Positions 1-9,896 are shown, counted from the first letter of the stretch. The stretch: DNA of 64,000 bases from Hymenobacter rigui (GCF_003944715.1 NZ_RWIT01000001.1:620001-684000); one strand, 5' to 3'. Numbers and translations are program-made. Notes: generated by a model from the letters alone, not told the origin.

Positions 1-15
1 CTACCGGGCGGCCGT

Positions 16-1878
16 TTAGCCGATTTTTTTGCCGGCCATAGCCTGGCTGATGCTGATATTCATGACCCGCTCGGCAAACGGGCGGGTGAGTTCTTCCAGC
101 TCATCTACGGCTTTCAGGATGGTATCCTTCTCCTTGGTTTCGAGGGCCGCTTTCAGCGTGGTTACACCGGCCTGCGTTTGGGTGGTTTCCTCGGGAGTAA
201 GGTGCTGGCCGTTTTTGGCCACAAACCGCTCCACCTGGTACAGCATCTGCTCGGCTACGGTGCGAGCCTCAATAACCATGCGGGCGGCCACATCCTCGCG
301 GGCGTGGGTGAGTGAGTCCATCAGCATCTGCTCCACCTGCTCATCGGTGAGGCCGTACTGAGGCTTGATTTCCACGGCCTGGCGCGTATTGGAGCGTAGT
401 TCGATGGCTTCCACCTTGAGAATACCATCGGCATTCAGGATAAAGTTGACGTCTACCTTGGGCAACCCGGCGGGCATGGCCGGAATGCCGCGCAGGTCGA
501 ACTCGGCCAGCTTGCGGTTCTCCTTCACCAAATCCCGCTCACCCTGATACACTGAAATCTTCAGGTTTACCTGCCCGTCCACCGAAGTAGTGTACTGGCG
601 GCCGGCTTTGGTGGGAATCTTGGAGTTGCGCGGAATGATAGAGTCCATCAGGCCGCCCATAGTTTCGATGCCCAGCGTGAGAGGCGTCACGTCCAGCAGC
701 AGCACGTCGCGGCGGTTGCCAGCCAGGATATCGGCCTGAATGGCAGCGCCGAGGGCAACAACTTCATCGGGGTTGAGGGAGTTGTTGGCAGGCTGCTGGA
801 AAAACTCCGACACGGCATCGTATACCAACGGCACGCGGGTAGAACCGCCCACCAGCAGCACGGCATCCAGCTGCTGCGGCGTGAGCTTGGCATCAGCAAG
901 GGCCTGGTGGCAGGCGGCCAGGGTGCGGTCCACCAAGGGCTGCACTAGCTGGTTAAACTCGGTTTTAGAGAGGCGCACCACCACGTCGTCGCCGAGGTTG
1001 CCGGCAAAATCGTCGTGCTGGCTAAGGTATCGTTTGGCCGACTCGGCCAGCAGGCGCAGCTCCTGCTGTAGCGGGCCATTGTTTTGCAGCCGGGCACCGA
1101 GGTCGTACTGGGTAGTCCAATGCGCGGAAATAGCCCGGTCTAGGTCGTCGCCGCCCAGGTAGGTGTCGCCGTTGGTGCTGAGCACTTCAAAAATGCCCTG
1201 GTGCAGGTGCAGAATGCTGATATCGAAGGTGCCGCCGCCGAGGTCATACACGGCCACAGTTTTTTCCTCATCCGGCGAGAGGCCGATGCCATAGGCCAGC
1301 GCGGCGGCCGTCGGTTCATTCACAATACGCAATACCTCCAGGCCCGCCAAACGGCCGGCGTCGCGGGTGGCCTGGCGCTGCGAGTCGTTGAAGTAAGCCG
1401 GAACCGTAATAACGGCTTTGTTCACGGGCGTTTTGAGGGCGTGCTCGGCGCGGGCGCGCAGCTCCTTCAAAATTTCAGCCGACAGCTCGATGGGAGAGTA
1501 GAACTTGTCGCCCACCCGGATTTTTACCAGGCCTTCGGAGTTATCATCAATCACCTTGTAGCCCAGCTCCTGCGCGTGCTGGCCCAGGTCGTGGTAGCTC
1601 TTGCCCAGCAGGCGCTTCACCGAGTATATGGTGTTTTGCGGGTCAGTGAGCAAGTATTCTTTAGCCTCATTGCCCACCAGCGGTGCCTCGCCGGCAGCCG
1701 GAAAATGAACAACGGACGGCACGATGGTACCCCGGCCCTGGTCGTTGATGGCTACCGGCTGCCGGCCCTCGGGATGAATGTAGGCGACCAGGGAGTTGGT
1801 CGTGCCCAGATCGATACCCACAATAATTTCTTCCTGCTGAATACTCCCGGTAGAGAGGTTGATTGCGACTTTGGCCAT
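16..1878 (-). CDS. hscA: Hsp70 family chaperone, HscA-like
   Basis: Probable ATP-dependent Hsp70 chaperone of 620 residues in the cytoplasm. Motifs in order: phosphate-1 loop GIDLGTTNS near residue 20, the phosphate-2 motif [10 protein letters not shown], the adenosine-site motif [10 protein letters not shown], and the interdomain linker segment [13 protein letters not shown] that leads into the substrate-binding domain. I start at ATG 1878, giving [11 protein letters not shown]; the reading frame extends 29 codons further upstream, but that part is not Hsp70-like. The leader before the ATPase domain, the length (E. coli HscA is 616) and the lack of an acidic DnaK-type tail (it ends AMAGKKIG) favour HscA, the iron-sulfur cluster assembly chaperone, over DnaK. 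No hscB, iscU or ferredoxin gene is adjacent, so the Fe-S role rests on family resemblance only. A TATTTTTG box lies upstream on the minus strand. Confidence 0.85.
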   Translation of the reverse strand: MAKVAINLSTGSIQQEEIIVGIDLGTTNSLVAYIHPEGRQPVAINDQGRGTIVPSVVHFPAAGEAPLVGNEAKEYLLTDPQNTIYSVKRLLGKSYHDLGQHAQELGYKVIDDNSEGLVKIRVGDKFYSPIELSAEILKELRARAEHALKTPVNKAVITVPAYFNDSQRQATRDAGRLAGLEVLRIVNEPTAAALAYGIGLSPDEEKTVAVYDLGGGTFDISILHLHQGIFEVLSTNGDTYLGGDDLDRAISAHWTTQYDLGARLQNNGPLQQELRLLAESAKRYLSQHDDFAGNLGDDVVVRLSKTEFNQLVQPLVDRTLAACHQALADAKLTPQQLDAVLLVGGSTRVPLVYDAVSEFFQQPANNSLNPDEVVALGAAIQADILAGNRRDVLLLDVTPLTLGIETMGGLMDSIIPRNSKIPTKAGRQYTTSVDGQVNLKISVYQGERDLVKENRKLAEFDLRGIPAMPAGLPKVDVNFILNADGILKVEAIELRSNTRQAVEIKPQYGLTDEQVEQMLMDSLTHAREDVAARMVIEARTVAEQMLYQVERFVAKNGQHLTPEETTQTQAGVTTLKAALETKEKDTILKAVDELEELTRPFAERVMNISISQAMAGKKIG

Positions 1879-1962
1879 ATGGAGAGAGTACGCCGAAGCG
1901 TAAACAGAAAAGGCGGAATGATACCCTGAAGTAGCTACAACCAGCTCAGGGCCTGAAAGGCA

Positions 1963-1970
1963 CAAAAATA
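1963..1970 (-). promoter_or_regulatory. Candidate -7 box for hscA-like gene
   Basis: On the minus strand this reads TATTTTTG, matching the Bacteroidota TAnnTTTG -7 element, about 85 bases upstream of the ATG at 1878. No convincing -33 TTTG is seen at the expected spacing. The rest of the 461-base gap to 2340 has no other gene I can support; around 2073-2115 it is AT-rich and probably carries the promoter of the divergent DUF4331 gene. Confidence 0.4.
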
Positions 1971-2339
1971 CGCAACAAAAGCGCGGCAGCCGTTGACTGC
2001 CGCCCTACCAACGTGTTGGTCGGAAGCTCTGTAATCCCGGCTTAGTGCAAGCCGCCCGGAAAAGTTCCGTGGGGGCTTAAAATAGTTGTATAAGATTCTG
2101 ACTATTTAAATCCGTTGATGGGAGCGTAGCCGTAGGCCTTAGTACATATCCCGCGCTACATACCTGTCCGCTTCAGTCGCACCCTGGAGCATCTTATCAT
2201 TCTCAGCCTGATCTGCTTACGAGAAGGTTGCCTTGCGCCCACCGTTGCCATTCCCAATTTCCAGCGGCCGTAGTTACGGCGCTTTTCCTGCTGCCTGCTG
2301 CAGGCAGTTTTTCTCACCCATTTCCACCATATACCCATT

Positions 2340-4421
2340 ATGAAAAAAACGCTTACGCGTCCGATTCTCCAATTGTCGTTAGCTGCTACTGCGGTAGCAG
2401 GCCTGCTGGTCTGGAGTGGACAACACACGTACCTGGAAGCTTCCAGCCACCGCGAAGCTCCTCTCATTGCCGACGACCCGTTGGCCGATAATACCGACCT
2501 GTACGCCTTCCGCGACCCGAATAATGCGGAGATGATTAACATCGTGGCTAACTACATTCCGCTGGAATTGCCGCAGGGTGGGCCCAACTACAACACGTTC
2601 GGGCAGAACGTGCGCTACGAGATTCACATCAAAAACTCAGGTGCCAATCCGAACCAGGACGACATTACCTACCGGTTCACCTTCACGCGCACCAACCAGG
2701 ACCCCGGAACTTTCTTCAACATCCGGCTGGGGCAGCAGAACCTGAAGGCGACCTACACCATGGAGGTAAGCCGCAATGGGGGGGCCTTCACCACGCTGAC
2801 CAGTACCGGCGTGGTACCGCCCCCGAATATCGGCCCGCGCTCCATTCAGGGCGCTGCCGGGCTGAATGCGCCCAGCTACGAAAGCCTGATGACCGGCGCC
2901 ATTCAGACAGTGGGCACTCTTAAAGTATTCTGCGGGCCCGTAGATGACCCGTTCTTCACAGACCTGGGCGGCATCTTCGACCTGGGCGGTATCCGGACGG
3001 CGGCTGCCCGCGACGGATTGGCCAAGAAAAATACGCACACCATTGCGCTGCAGATTCCGATTTCGGTGCTGCAGAAAGATGGTAAAACCGGTGCACAGGC
3101 CGCTAACATCTTGGATAGCGACTATGTAATCGGGGTATGGGCTTCAGCCAGTCGCCCGGCTATGCGTACTCTGAACACCGACGGTAGCCAGACCCATAGT
3201 GGCAACTGGGTACAGGTGTCGCGCATTGGCATGCCGCTCACCAATGAGGTGATTCAGCCAATTGGTGCTAAAGATGCCTGGAATGCGGCCACGCCTTACA
3301 CGGAGGCTGCCGTTACCGAAGATTACCTCTCCAACCCGGAGCTGGGCCTGTACGTGGCCGAAGGAACCGGCTATTACGGCGCCGCGGTACCCGGCCTGGG
3401 GCAGCTGCGTATTCAGCGCAATTCGCTGAATACGTTTGATTTCGCTAATAATAAGAACGGCGTTTCGGCGCTGCTGAATGCGCCGGCTGCCGATGTGGCG
3501 GGTACGGCCTTTGCCAAAATTGCCGACGGCGGCTATGCGGAGTACCTGTTGCGGCCCGGCAAGCCTCGTTCCGTGGATATTCTGCCGATTTTCCACACGG
3601 GGGTTCCCAACGTGCGGCCGTATCAGCTGGCTACGGGCAAGCCCACCGGCAACCCACTGGCCGCCGGCAAGCCCTTCATCAACAACTTCCTGCCGCTTAT
3701 TGATAACCCCGCTGCCGCCGGTGGCGTGGGTGGTGATATGCTCCGCCTGAACATGGCCGTGCCCGCTACGCCGCGTAATTCCGCTGATTTCAGCTCGGAA
3801 GGGCTGTTGGCAGCCGCGGTACTGGGCCTGACGGATGCCCGCTTCAACACCAGCACCGCGCTACAGGCTATTCCGAACATGGACGGCTTCCCGAACGGCC
3901 GCCGACTGGAGGATGATATTACCCGTATCGAGCTGCAGGCCGTGGGCGGTGTAGTGCTGGCGGCTATTGGACTGCCCTATGAAACTACCAACGGCTTGGG
4001 CAACGTGCTGGCTTTCCGGACGGGTATCGAGGCCAACGACACCACTTTCCGCAGCGGGTTCCCTTACGTGCAGACGCCCTGGAGCGGCACCAAGGCCCAG
4101 GGTACCATCACCTCGCAGCGCGGCGCTGTTGGGCTAGGCCTGAAACCCACTATCGTGGCAATGGCGCAGAACTATCCTAACCCCTTCGCCGATGTTACCA
4201 ACCTACACTATGAAGTAGCCGAGAAGAGTGTGCTGACCATGTATGTGAGCGACCTGAATGGCCGGCGGGTAGCAACCCTGATGAGCGGTAAAACCCACAG
4301 ACCCGGTGCCTACGACATGACGTGGAAAGCCGGCCCTGAGTTGGCAGCCGGCACTTATGTGCTGACGGTGGCTGCCGGCCATACCGTGCTACAGTCTGTG
4401 AAGCTGGTGCATACCCGATAA
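2340..4421 (+). CDS. DUF4331 protein with T9SS sorting domain
   Basis: Secreted protein of 693 residues. The N-terminus MKKTLTRPILQLSLAATAVAG is a signal peptide. The SSHREAPLIADDP segment followed by DNTDLYAFRDP (about residues 35-60) is the hallmark of DUF4331, a family of unknown biochemical function. The last ~85 residues (from AQNYPNPFADVT, through YVSDLNGRRVA, to GTYVLTVAAG) form a type A T9SS C-terminal sorting domain, so the protein should cross the outer membrane by T9SS and be released or anchored at the surface. It is monocistronic: divergent from the Hsp70 gene and followed by a hairpin at 4527. No active-site motif is recognisable, so only the localisation is inferred with confidence. 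Confidence 0.85.
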   Translation: MKKTLTRPILQLSLAATAVAGLLVWSGQHTYLEASSHREAPLIADDPLADNTDLYAFRDPNNAEMINIVANYIPLELPQGGPNYNTFGQNVRYEIHIKNSGANPNQDDITYRFTFTRTNQDPGTFFNIRLGQQNLKATYTMEVSRNGGAFTTLTSTGVVPPPNIGPRSIQGAAGLNAPSYESLMTGAIQTVGTLKVFCGPVDDPFFTDLGGIFDLGGIRTAAARDGLAKKNTHTIALQIPISVLQKDGKTGAQAANILDSDYVIGVWASASRPAMRTLNTDGSQTHSGNWVQVSRIGMPLTNEVIQPIGAKDAWNAATPYTEAAVTEDYLSNPELGLYVAEGTGYYGAAVPGLGQLRIQRNSLNTFDFANNKNGVSALLNAPAADVAGTAFAKIADGGYAEYLLRPGKPRSVDILPIFHTGVPNVRPYQLATGKPTGNPLAAGKPFINNFLPLIDNPAAAGGVGGDMLRLNMAVPATPRNSADFSSEGLLAAAVLGLTDARFNTSTALQAIPNMDGFPNGRRLEDDITRIELQAVGGVVLAAIGLPYETTNGLGNVLAFRTGIEANDTTFRSGFPYVQTPWSGTKAQGTITSQRGAVGLGLKPTIVAMAQNYPNPFADVTNLHYEVAEKSVLTMYVSDLNGRRVATLMSGKTHRPGAYDMTWKAGPELAAGTYVLTVAAGHTVLQSVKLVHTR

Positions 4422-4526
4422 ATCCGTGTTACTTGACTGGCCTGGTCTCCCATGGCGGGCCGGCTGGTTGCCACGGATGGATAGCCGGACCCTGGGTGAG
4501 TTCGGCTATCTTTTCCACTGCCTGAA

Positions 4527-4558
4527 GAAGGGAGCCGGCTGCTGAGCCGGTTCCCTTC
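4527..4558 (+). terminator. Hairpin after DUF4331 gene
   Basis: GAAGGGAGCCGGCT (4527-4540) pairs with AGCCGGTTCCCTTC (4545-4558) with one mismatch and a 4-base loop. There is no long T run, so it is a weak terminator candidate. It lies between the DUF4331 and TPR genes. Confidence 0.45.
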
Positions 4559-4593
4559 CTTGCTGCTCCCCGTGCTAAACCAATCAGACTGCT

Positions 4594-5919
4594 GTGCGAA
4601 AATATCTTTACCCTGTTCTTGTTACCCTGTTCCTGGGCTTTATTGCCGTCATTTTCCTGACGCAGAAGCCCGAACCGGTGCCCACCCTCAAGGAGCGCCA
4701 CGGCGACCTGGCGGCCGGGGGAGAGTGGCTGAATACCAAAGCCGCCATTAACGGGCTGCTGGCCCGGTTGCGCGCCAAACCCCACGATAACCAGGCTCGG
4801 GTGCTGCTGGCCGAAGCCTACATGCAGGAGGCCCGTATCACCGGCGACCATCCGTACTACGATACGGCAGCTATGGAGCTGCTTGACCAGGCTCTGCGCC
4901 AGGAGCCCGAGAATTTTGAAGCGCTGTGCTGCAAAGCCTCCCTGAGCCTGACTCAGCACCACTTCTCCGAAGGGCTGGCCGTAGCCGAAAAAGCCGTGGC
5001 CGTGAACCCGAACAACGCGTTTGTCTATGGGCTGCTTTGTGATGCCAATGTGGAGCTGGGCCGCTACCCCGAGGCCGTGCGCATGGCCGACAAAATGAAC
5101 CAAGTGCGGCCCGATTTACGCTCCTACACCCGCGTATCCTATCTGCGCGAAATCCACGGCGACCTGCCGGGGGCCATTGAAGCTATGCAGATGGCTGTGG
5201 AAGCCGGTTACGCCGGTCTGGAACAAACGGAATGGGCCCGCGTGATGCTGGGTCACCTATACGAAACCACCGGTGACCTGAACCGCGCCGCGCAGCAGTA
5301 CCAACAGGCCCTGCTGGCGCGCCCGCATTATGCTTACGCCCTGGCCGGACTGGGCCGCGTGGCACAGGCCCGACAGGATTACCCCACTGCCATCAAATAC
5401 CTGCAGGACGCCCGCATTACGGTGAAGGATTACGCCTTTGCGGATGAATTGGCCGACCTCTACCACCAGAACAACCAGCCGGCCGAAGCCCGTAAAATGG
5501 CGCAGGAATCTATTGGCATGCTGGCGGCAGCCGCCAACGAAGCCGACGAGAATGAGGCTATGGGCCACTATGCCGACCGGGAGCTGGCCTACGCGTACGT
5601 GAAAACCGGGGAGCTGGACAAGGCCCTCCAGCACGCCAATATTGAATATAAGCGCCGCCCCGACAATATTGATGTGTGCGAAACCATGGCGTGGGTACAC
5701 TACAAGCGCGGCGAATACAAAGAGGCGGAGAAGTACATGAGCATAGCCCGTCGTACCAATTCCCGCAACCCTACACTGTTGTGCCGCGCCGGGCTTATTG
5801 CAACCAAAAATGGCCACACCGCCGAAGGGCAGGCCCTGATCAAGCAGGCCCTGGCCATCAATCCATACCTCACGCTGGATCTGGCCGATGAGGGCCGCAA
5901 GCTGCTGGCGGTGCGTTAA
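4594..5919 (+). CDS. TPR-repeat protein, membrane anchored
   Basis: 441-residue protein with an N-terminal hydrophobic segment (YLYPVLVTLFLGFIAVIFL, residues 4-22) that is a signal anchor or uncleaved signal, followed almost entirely by tetratricopeptide-type helices (for example ALRQEPENFEALCCKASLSL and AVNPNNAFVYGLLCDANVEL). TPR arrays are protein-protein interaction scaffolds, and this one should face the periplasm. No catalytic domain is visible. The start is a GTG at 4594, the first initiator that keeps the membrane segment. The HupE-like permease follows after 82 bases, so co-transcription is possible, but a functional link is not shown. Confidence 0.75.
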   Translation: MRKYLYPVLVTLFLGFIAVIFLTQKPEPVPTLKERHGDLAAGGEWLNTKAAINGLLARLRAKPHDNQARVLLAEAYMQEARITGDHPYYDTAAMELLDQALRQEPENFEALCCKASLSLTQHHFSEGLAVAEKAVAVNPNNAFVYGLLCDANVELGRYPEAVRMADKMNQVRPDLRSYTRVSYLREIHGDLPGAIEAMQMAVEAGYAGLEQTEWARVMLGHLYETTGDLNRAAQQYQQALLARPHYAYALAGLGRVAQARQDYPTAIKYLQDARITVKDYAFADELADLYHQNNQPAEARKMAQESIGMLAAAANEADENEAMGHYADRELAYAYVKTGELDKALQHANIEYKRRPDNIDVCETMAWVHYKRGEYKEAEKYMSIARRTNSRNPTLLCRAGLIATKNGHTAEGQALIKQALAINPYLTLDLADEGRKLLAVR

Positions 5920-6001
5920 TGCGTGTTGCCTGTTATCCTGAGCAAGCGAAGGAGGACAGATGAAAACTGCCAGTAGTAAGGTCGTACAATCCACTTAACC
6001 G

Positions 6002-6664
6002 ATGCCTTCCGTGCGTTTCATTCGGTATGCGCTGCCCGCCGCCCTGCTGCTGCTGCCGGGGCTGGCCGCCGCGCATGTGCTGGATGCCGACCTGAGCAAG
6101 CTCTCCCGCACCGACGTTTTCCTGACCTACCTCAAGCTCGGCTTCACACACATTCTGCCCTTGGGTTTCGACCACGTGCTGTTTGTGGTGAGTCTGTATT
6201 TGCTGGAGCCCCGCCTGAAGCCGGTGCTATGGCAGGCTACGGCTTTCACGGTGGCGCACTCCATTACGCTGGGCCTGGCCATGTACGGCGTGGTATCGCC
6301 GCCGCCCACGCTGGTAGAGCCGCTTATTGCCCTGTCTATTCTGTTTGTGGCCATTGAGAACATTGTAGTGGAGCGGCTGAATCCGTGGCGGGTGGTAGTG
6401 GTGTTTGGTTTTGGGCTGCTCCACGGCCTGGGTTTTGCCGGGGCACTCACCAGTCTGGGGCTGCCGCGGGCTATGTTTGTGGAGTCGTTGGTGGCTTTTA
6501 ACGTGGGCGTAGAGCTGGGCCAGGTGGCCGTAATTCTACTGGCCTGGCTGCTTATTGGCCGCTGGGCTGCCAACAAGCCCTGGTACAAGCGCCGCGTACT
6601 GGTACCCGCCTCTGTCGCCATCGGCCTCATGGCTGCCTACTGGACGATTGAGCGACTGAGTTAG
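6002..6664 (+). CDS. HupE/UreJ-like metal permease
   Basis: 220-residue integral membrane protein of the HupE/UreJ type, a family linked to nickel or cobalt uptake. A signal-like first segment ending in AAAH is followed by HILPLGFDHVLFV (about residues 50-62), matching the family motif HxxPxGxDHxLF, then AHSITLGLA and LLHGLGFAGAL in later helices. About six hydrophobic segments are visible. The downstream neighbours, a small Cys/His-containing exported protein and a His-rich TonB-dependent receptor, suggest an uptake route in which the receptor brings a metal or metal chelate through the outer membrane and this permease takes it through the inner one. The metal cannot be told from the sequence. 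No urease or hydrogenase genes are nearby. Confidence 0.8.
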   Translation: MPSVRFIRYALPAALLLLPGLAAAHVLDADLSKLSRTDVFLTYLKLGFTHILPLGFDHVLFVVSLYLLEPRLKPVLWQATAFTVAHSITLGLAMYGVVSPPPTLVEPLIALSILFVAIENIVVERLNPWRVVVVFGFGLLHGLGFAGALTSLGLPRAMFVESLVAFNVGVELGQVAVILLAWLLIGRWAANKPWYKRRVLVPASVAIGLMAAYWTIERLS

Positions 6665-6669
6665 TTTTT

Positions 6670-6822
6670 CGTTGTCAGTTGATAGATGTCAGTTGCTGGT
6701 TGTCAGTTGCTGGTTGTCAGTTGTCAAACCTTCAATATTCAGCTTCCATCTACTCTACTTTAGGTTTTATCAACTCTTTCCAAAAACTGACAACCAACAA
6801 CCAGAAACAAGCAACCAGAAAC
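6670..6822. repeat. Imperfect inverted repeat of GTTGCTGGTTGTCA-type units
   Basis: The left side carries tandem GTCAGTTGCTGGTT units (from about 6674); the right side carries their imperfect complement, ACTGACAACCAACAACCAG and related sequence, from about 6785. The same word family forms the inverted repeat at 17434-17520. The element fills the gap between the HupE-like gene and the small exported protein and could form a long hairpin in the mRNA. Confidence 0.6.
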
Positions 6823-6829
6823 TAAAAAG

Positions 6830-7216
6830 ATGCTCCGTCACTGTCTCATCCTGCTGCTGTTGCTGCCCTACCTGCTGGGGCTGAGTGCGGGCCTGGTGGG
6901 GCGGCCGGAACCTGCGGGCCCCACGGCGGCCCATCCATACGTACACAGTGCCGAGTGCCAGCGGCAGAACTACCTGCGCCTCGACTGTTTTGATACCTGC
7001 AATGGCGACCAACACGCCGTGCAGGCCCAGCATAAAGCCGGCACCGCTGCACAGTTGCTGGCCTCTTTTCAGAGTATCGACCTGCACTGTTTGCCGGATT
7101 TACCCGGTTTGCAGCTACTGCGGGTGCGCTACACCGCCAGTTACCGGCTGCTGTCGGCACCGCACGTGTTGGCGGGCGCTGGCCGCTCTATCTATCAGCC
7201 TCCCCAGGAAGCATAA
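6830..7216 (+). CDS. Small exported Cys/His-containing protein
   Basis: 128-residue protein that I cannot assign to a named family. It opens with a strongly hydrophobic signal sequence (HCLILLLLLPYLLGLSAG). The mature part holds AHPYVHSAEC and LDCFDTCNGDQH, a concentration of Cys and His that could bind metal or form disulfides. It lies between the HupE-like permease and the TonB-dependent receptor on the same strand, so a role as periplasmic metal carrier or receptor accessory is a reasonable inference, not a demonstrated one. The ATG at 6830 directly follows the 6670-6822 repeat. The reading frame is open throughout and codon use resembles the neighbours. Confidence 0.55.
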   Translation: MLRHCLILLLLLPYLLGLSAGLVGRPEPAGPTAAHPYVHSAECQRQNYLRLDCFDTCNGDQHAVQAQHKAGTAAQLLASFQSIDLHCLPDLPGLQLLRVRYTASYRLLSAPHVLAGAGRSIYQPPQEA

Positions 7217-7359
7217 GCAGCATCCGGTGTCCGCCCGTGCGGCAGCTCCGGAAACCGACGCGTACCGCGCCATCGGGCCCATCTCCTTATTCTTCCTACC
7301 CGACGCCCCCTGCTCTTCCTGCCGTTGCGGCCGGGACCGGGGCGTCGCATTGTGGCTGT

Positions 7360-9645
7360 ATGCGTTCTACTTTTTACGGGATTTTCGCCGTCAGCCTGGG
7401 GCTGGCGGCTTTGGGGTGCGCCACTACGGCGCAGGCCCAGCTAAGTACGCTACGCGGCACTGTAGCCGATTCGGCCTCCGGCCGGCCGCTGAGCGGAATG
7501 CACGTGCAGCTACTAAGCCGCGTCGGCGGTACCACAGCCGATGAGCTGGGCCGCTTTCAGCTGGGCAATTTGCCAGCGGGTACCTACACAGTACGGGCTG
7601 GCGGGCTGGGCTACGCCTCGCGCAGCCAAACGGTAACGCTAACGGCCGGGCAACCCGCCACGGTGGCGTTGCGCCTGCCTACTGCCACCCTCACGCTGGC
7701 CGAGGTGACGGTGGCTCAGCCCCGCGACCCGAACCAGAGCCTGGCCGCCATTTCCAACATCGATAAGCTGCTGCGGCCGGTGAATTCGGCGCAGGATTTG
7801 TTGCCGCTGGTGCCGGGCCTGGTCATTGCCCAGCACGCGGGCGGGGGCAAAGCCGAGCAGATTTTCATCCGGGGCTTCGATTGTGACCATGGCACCGATT
7901 TCAACGTGAGTATCGACGGGTTGCCGGTGAATATGGTCAGCCACGCCCACGGGCAGGGCTACGCCGATTTTCACTTCGTGATTCCCGAAACCGTGGATCA
8001 GTTGCGGGTCTACAAAGGCCCCTATACGGCCCGGTTCGGGGATTTTGCCACGGCCGGGGCCGGTGAGTTCACCACCAAAACCCGCCTCGACCAGAGCCAG
8101 GTGAAAGTAGAGCTGGGCCAGTTTGACACCCGCCGGACCGTGGCCCTGGTGAACCTGCTGCCCCTGAACGGCCACCTGCTGGGCACCGGCCCTGAAAACG
8201 CCTACGTCGCCGCCGAGTACACCTTCACCAACTCTTACTTCGACGCCAAACAGCACTTCAAGCGGTTCAACGGGCTGGCCAAGTACACCGGTCAGCTCTC
8301 CGACCGCACCTCGCTAATGCTGCTGGCTTCCCGGTTCAGCTCCCGCTGGGATGCCTCGGGGCAGGTGCCGGAGCGGGGCATTCGGGAAGGGCTGATTTCG
8401 CGCTTCGGCAGTATTGATCCTACCGAAGGCGGTTCCACCAGTCGTACCAATGCTTCGGCGGTACTCACCACCGAGCTGCCCCACGCGGCCGTGCTGCGTC
8501 AGCAGGTGTATTACTCCCGTTACGATTTCAATCTGTTCTCCAACTTCACCTTCTTCCTGAACAATCCGGTAGATGGGGACCAGATCCGGCAGACCGATGG
8601 CCGCAACATCTACGGCTACACCGGCACCTACGAGCGGAATTTCCAGCTCGGTAGCCGCAGTCTGCGCACTACCGCCGGTCTGGGCACCCGCCTCGACGAC
8701 ATCGACGTGGCTCTGCGCAACTCGGTGCGGCGCACCGTGACGGATACCATCGTGACGGGCCGGGTGTACGAGCAGAACCTGAACGGCTACCTCGATGCCA
8801 CGCTCAGCCTCACCGACCGGCTCACGCTCAACGCCGCGCTGCGCGCCGATTACTTCCGCTTCCGGTTCCGCGAAGACCGGGTGGATTCGCTGTCGGGGCG
8901 GGCCGGGAAGGGCCGGGTGAGTCCCAAGCTGAACCTGTACTACGATGTAACGCCGGCCGTGCAGCTGTTTGTACGCTCGGGCTTCGGGTTTCACTCCAAC
9001 GATGCCCGGGCTGTGGTAACCAACCCTGGAGCTAACGTGCTGCCCCGCGCTATTGGTTACGAGGCGGGCAGCACCTTTAAGCCAGTGCCTACGCTGGTGG
9101 TGAATACGGCCTTATGGGCCCTGCACCTGCAGGATGAGCTGGTGTACGTGGGCGACGAAGGCGTGGTGGAAAGCGCCGGCCGCACCCGCCGCTTTGGCCT
9201 CGATGTGGCCGCCCGCTATCAGTTCACTCGCACCCTTTTTGCCGATGTGGACCTGAATTTCAACCGGGGCCGCTTGGTGGACGAACCGCGCACGGCCAAC
9301 CGGATTCCGTTGGCCCCCACGTTCACCAGCGTAGGCGGCCTCACGCTGCGCCGGCCCGGCGGCTTCAGCGCCAGCCTGCGCTACCGCCACATCGACTCCC
9401 GCCCCGCCAACGAAGACAACTCGGTGCGGGCCCGGGGCTACTTCCTGCTGGATGCCGTGGCCAGTTACACTAGGCGTCATTTTCAGGTAGGGGCCACCGT
9501 GGAGAATCTACTGAACGTGGAGTGGAATCAGGCCCAGTTTGATACCACCACCCGCCTGCGCAACGAGGCCGCGCCGGTATCGGAGCTGCACTTCACGCCC
9601 GGCACGCCGTTTTACGCCAAGCTCAACGCCAGCGTATTGTTTTAG
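7360..9645 (+). CDS. TonB-dependent receptor, His-rich plug
   Basis: Outer-membrane receptor of 761 residues. A signal peptide (MRSTFYGIFAV through TTAQAQ) is followed by a carboxypeptidase-like regulatory domain (LRGTVADSASGRPLSGMHV, residues ~30-110), a plug domain with IFIRGFDCDHGTDF and the His-rich VSHAHGQGYADFHF, and a 22-strand-type barrel ending in an aromatic-terminated strand (AKLNASVLF). ATG 7360 is chosen because the signal peptide begins there; the frame is open back to 7237. Receptors of this family use TonB/ExbBD energy to import scarce ligands. The His cluster in the plug and the HupE-like permease upstream suggest a metal or metal-chelate ligand. A terminator follows at 9897. 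Confidence 0.85.
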   Translation: MRSTFYGIFAVSLGLAALGCATTAQAQLSTLRGTVADSASGRPLSGMHVQLLSRVGGTTADELGRFQLGNLPAGTYTVRAGGLGYASRSQTVTLTAGQPATVALRLPTATLTLAEVTVAQPRDPNQSLAAISNIDKLLRPVNSAQDLLPLVPGLVIAQHAGGGKAEQIFIRGFDCDHGTDFNVSIDGLPVNMVSHAHGQGYADFHFVIPETVDQLRVYKGPYTARFGDFATAGAGEFTTKTRLDQSQVKVELGQFDTRRTVALVNLLPLNGHLLGTGPENAYVAAEYTFTNSYFDAKQHFKRFNGLAKYTGQLSDRTSLMLLASRFSSRWDASGQVPERGIREGLISRFGSIDPTEGGSTSRTNASAVLTTELPHAAVLRQQVYYSRYDFNLFSNFTFFLNNPVDGDQIRQTDGRNIYGYTGTYERNFQLGSRSLRTTAGLGTRLDDIDVALRNSVRRTVTDTIVTGRVYEQNLNGYLDATLSLTDRLTLNAALRADYFRFRFREDRVDSLSGRAGKGRVSPKLNLYYDVTPAVQLFVRSGFGFHSNDARAVVTNPGANVLPRAIGYEAGSTFKPVPTLVVNTALWALHLQDELVYVGDEGVVESAGRTRRFGLDVAARYQFTRTLFADVDLNFNRGRLVDEPRTANRIPLAPTFTSVGGLTLRRPGGFSASLRYRHIDSRPANEDNSVRARGYFLLDAVASYTRRHFQVGATVENLLNVEWNQAQFDTTTRLRNEAAPVSELHFTPGTPFYAKLNASVLF

Positions 9646-9696
9646 CGGCTCCGGAACGGAGCCAACCATTTTTGTTCTTCTCTAATCTTCTTCTTC

Positions 9697-9894
9697 ATGG
9701 CAATTTTCTCGATTCCTTCTTTTTCTGTTGGTCTGGCTTCCTCTGAACTGAAACTGCCAGCTGCCTCGTCGGGGCCCGGTGGGCCGCCGCCGGTACCGTT
9801 ACCCACCCGACGGCGGCTGACGGAGCAACAGGCCGCGGCGCGCTGCCGGAGTCATGCCCGCTCCGCGCCGTATTATTCCGGCAAGCGTTGGTAA
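9697..9894 (+). CDS. Possible small protein
   Basis: A 65-residue frame starting ATG at 9697, 51 bases after the receptor stop, and ending just before an intrinsic terminator. It is Pro- and Arg-rich with no recognised domain, signal or membrane segment. Its placement inside the same transcription unit is the main argument for it; composition alone cannot separate it from a chance frame in GC-rich DNA. Confidence 0.3.
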   Translation: MAIFSIPSFSVGLASSELKLPAASSGPGGPPPVPLPTRRRLTEQQAAARCRSHARSAPYYSGKRW

Positions 9895-9896
9895 TG

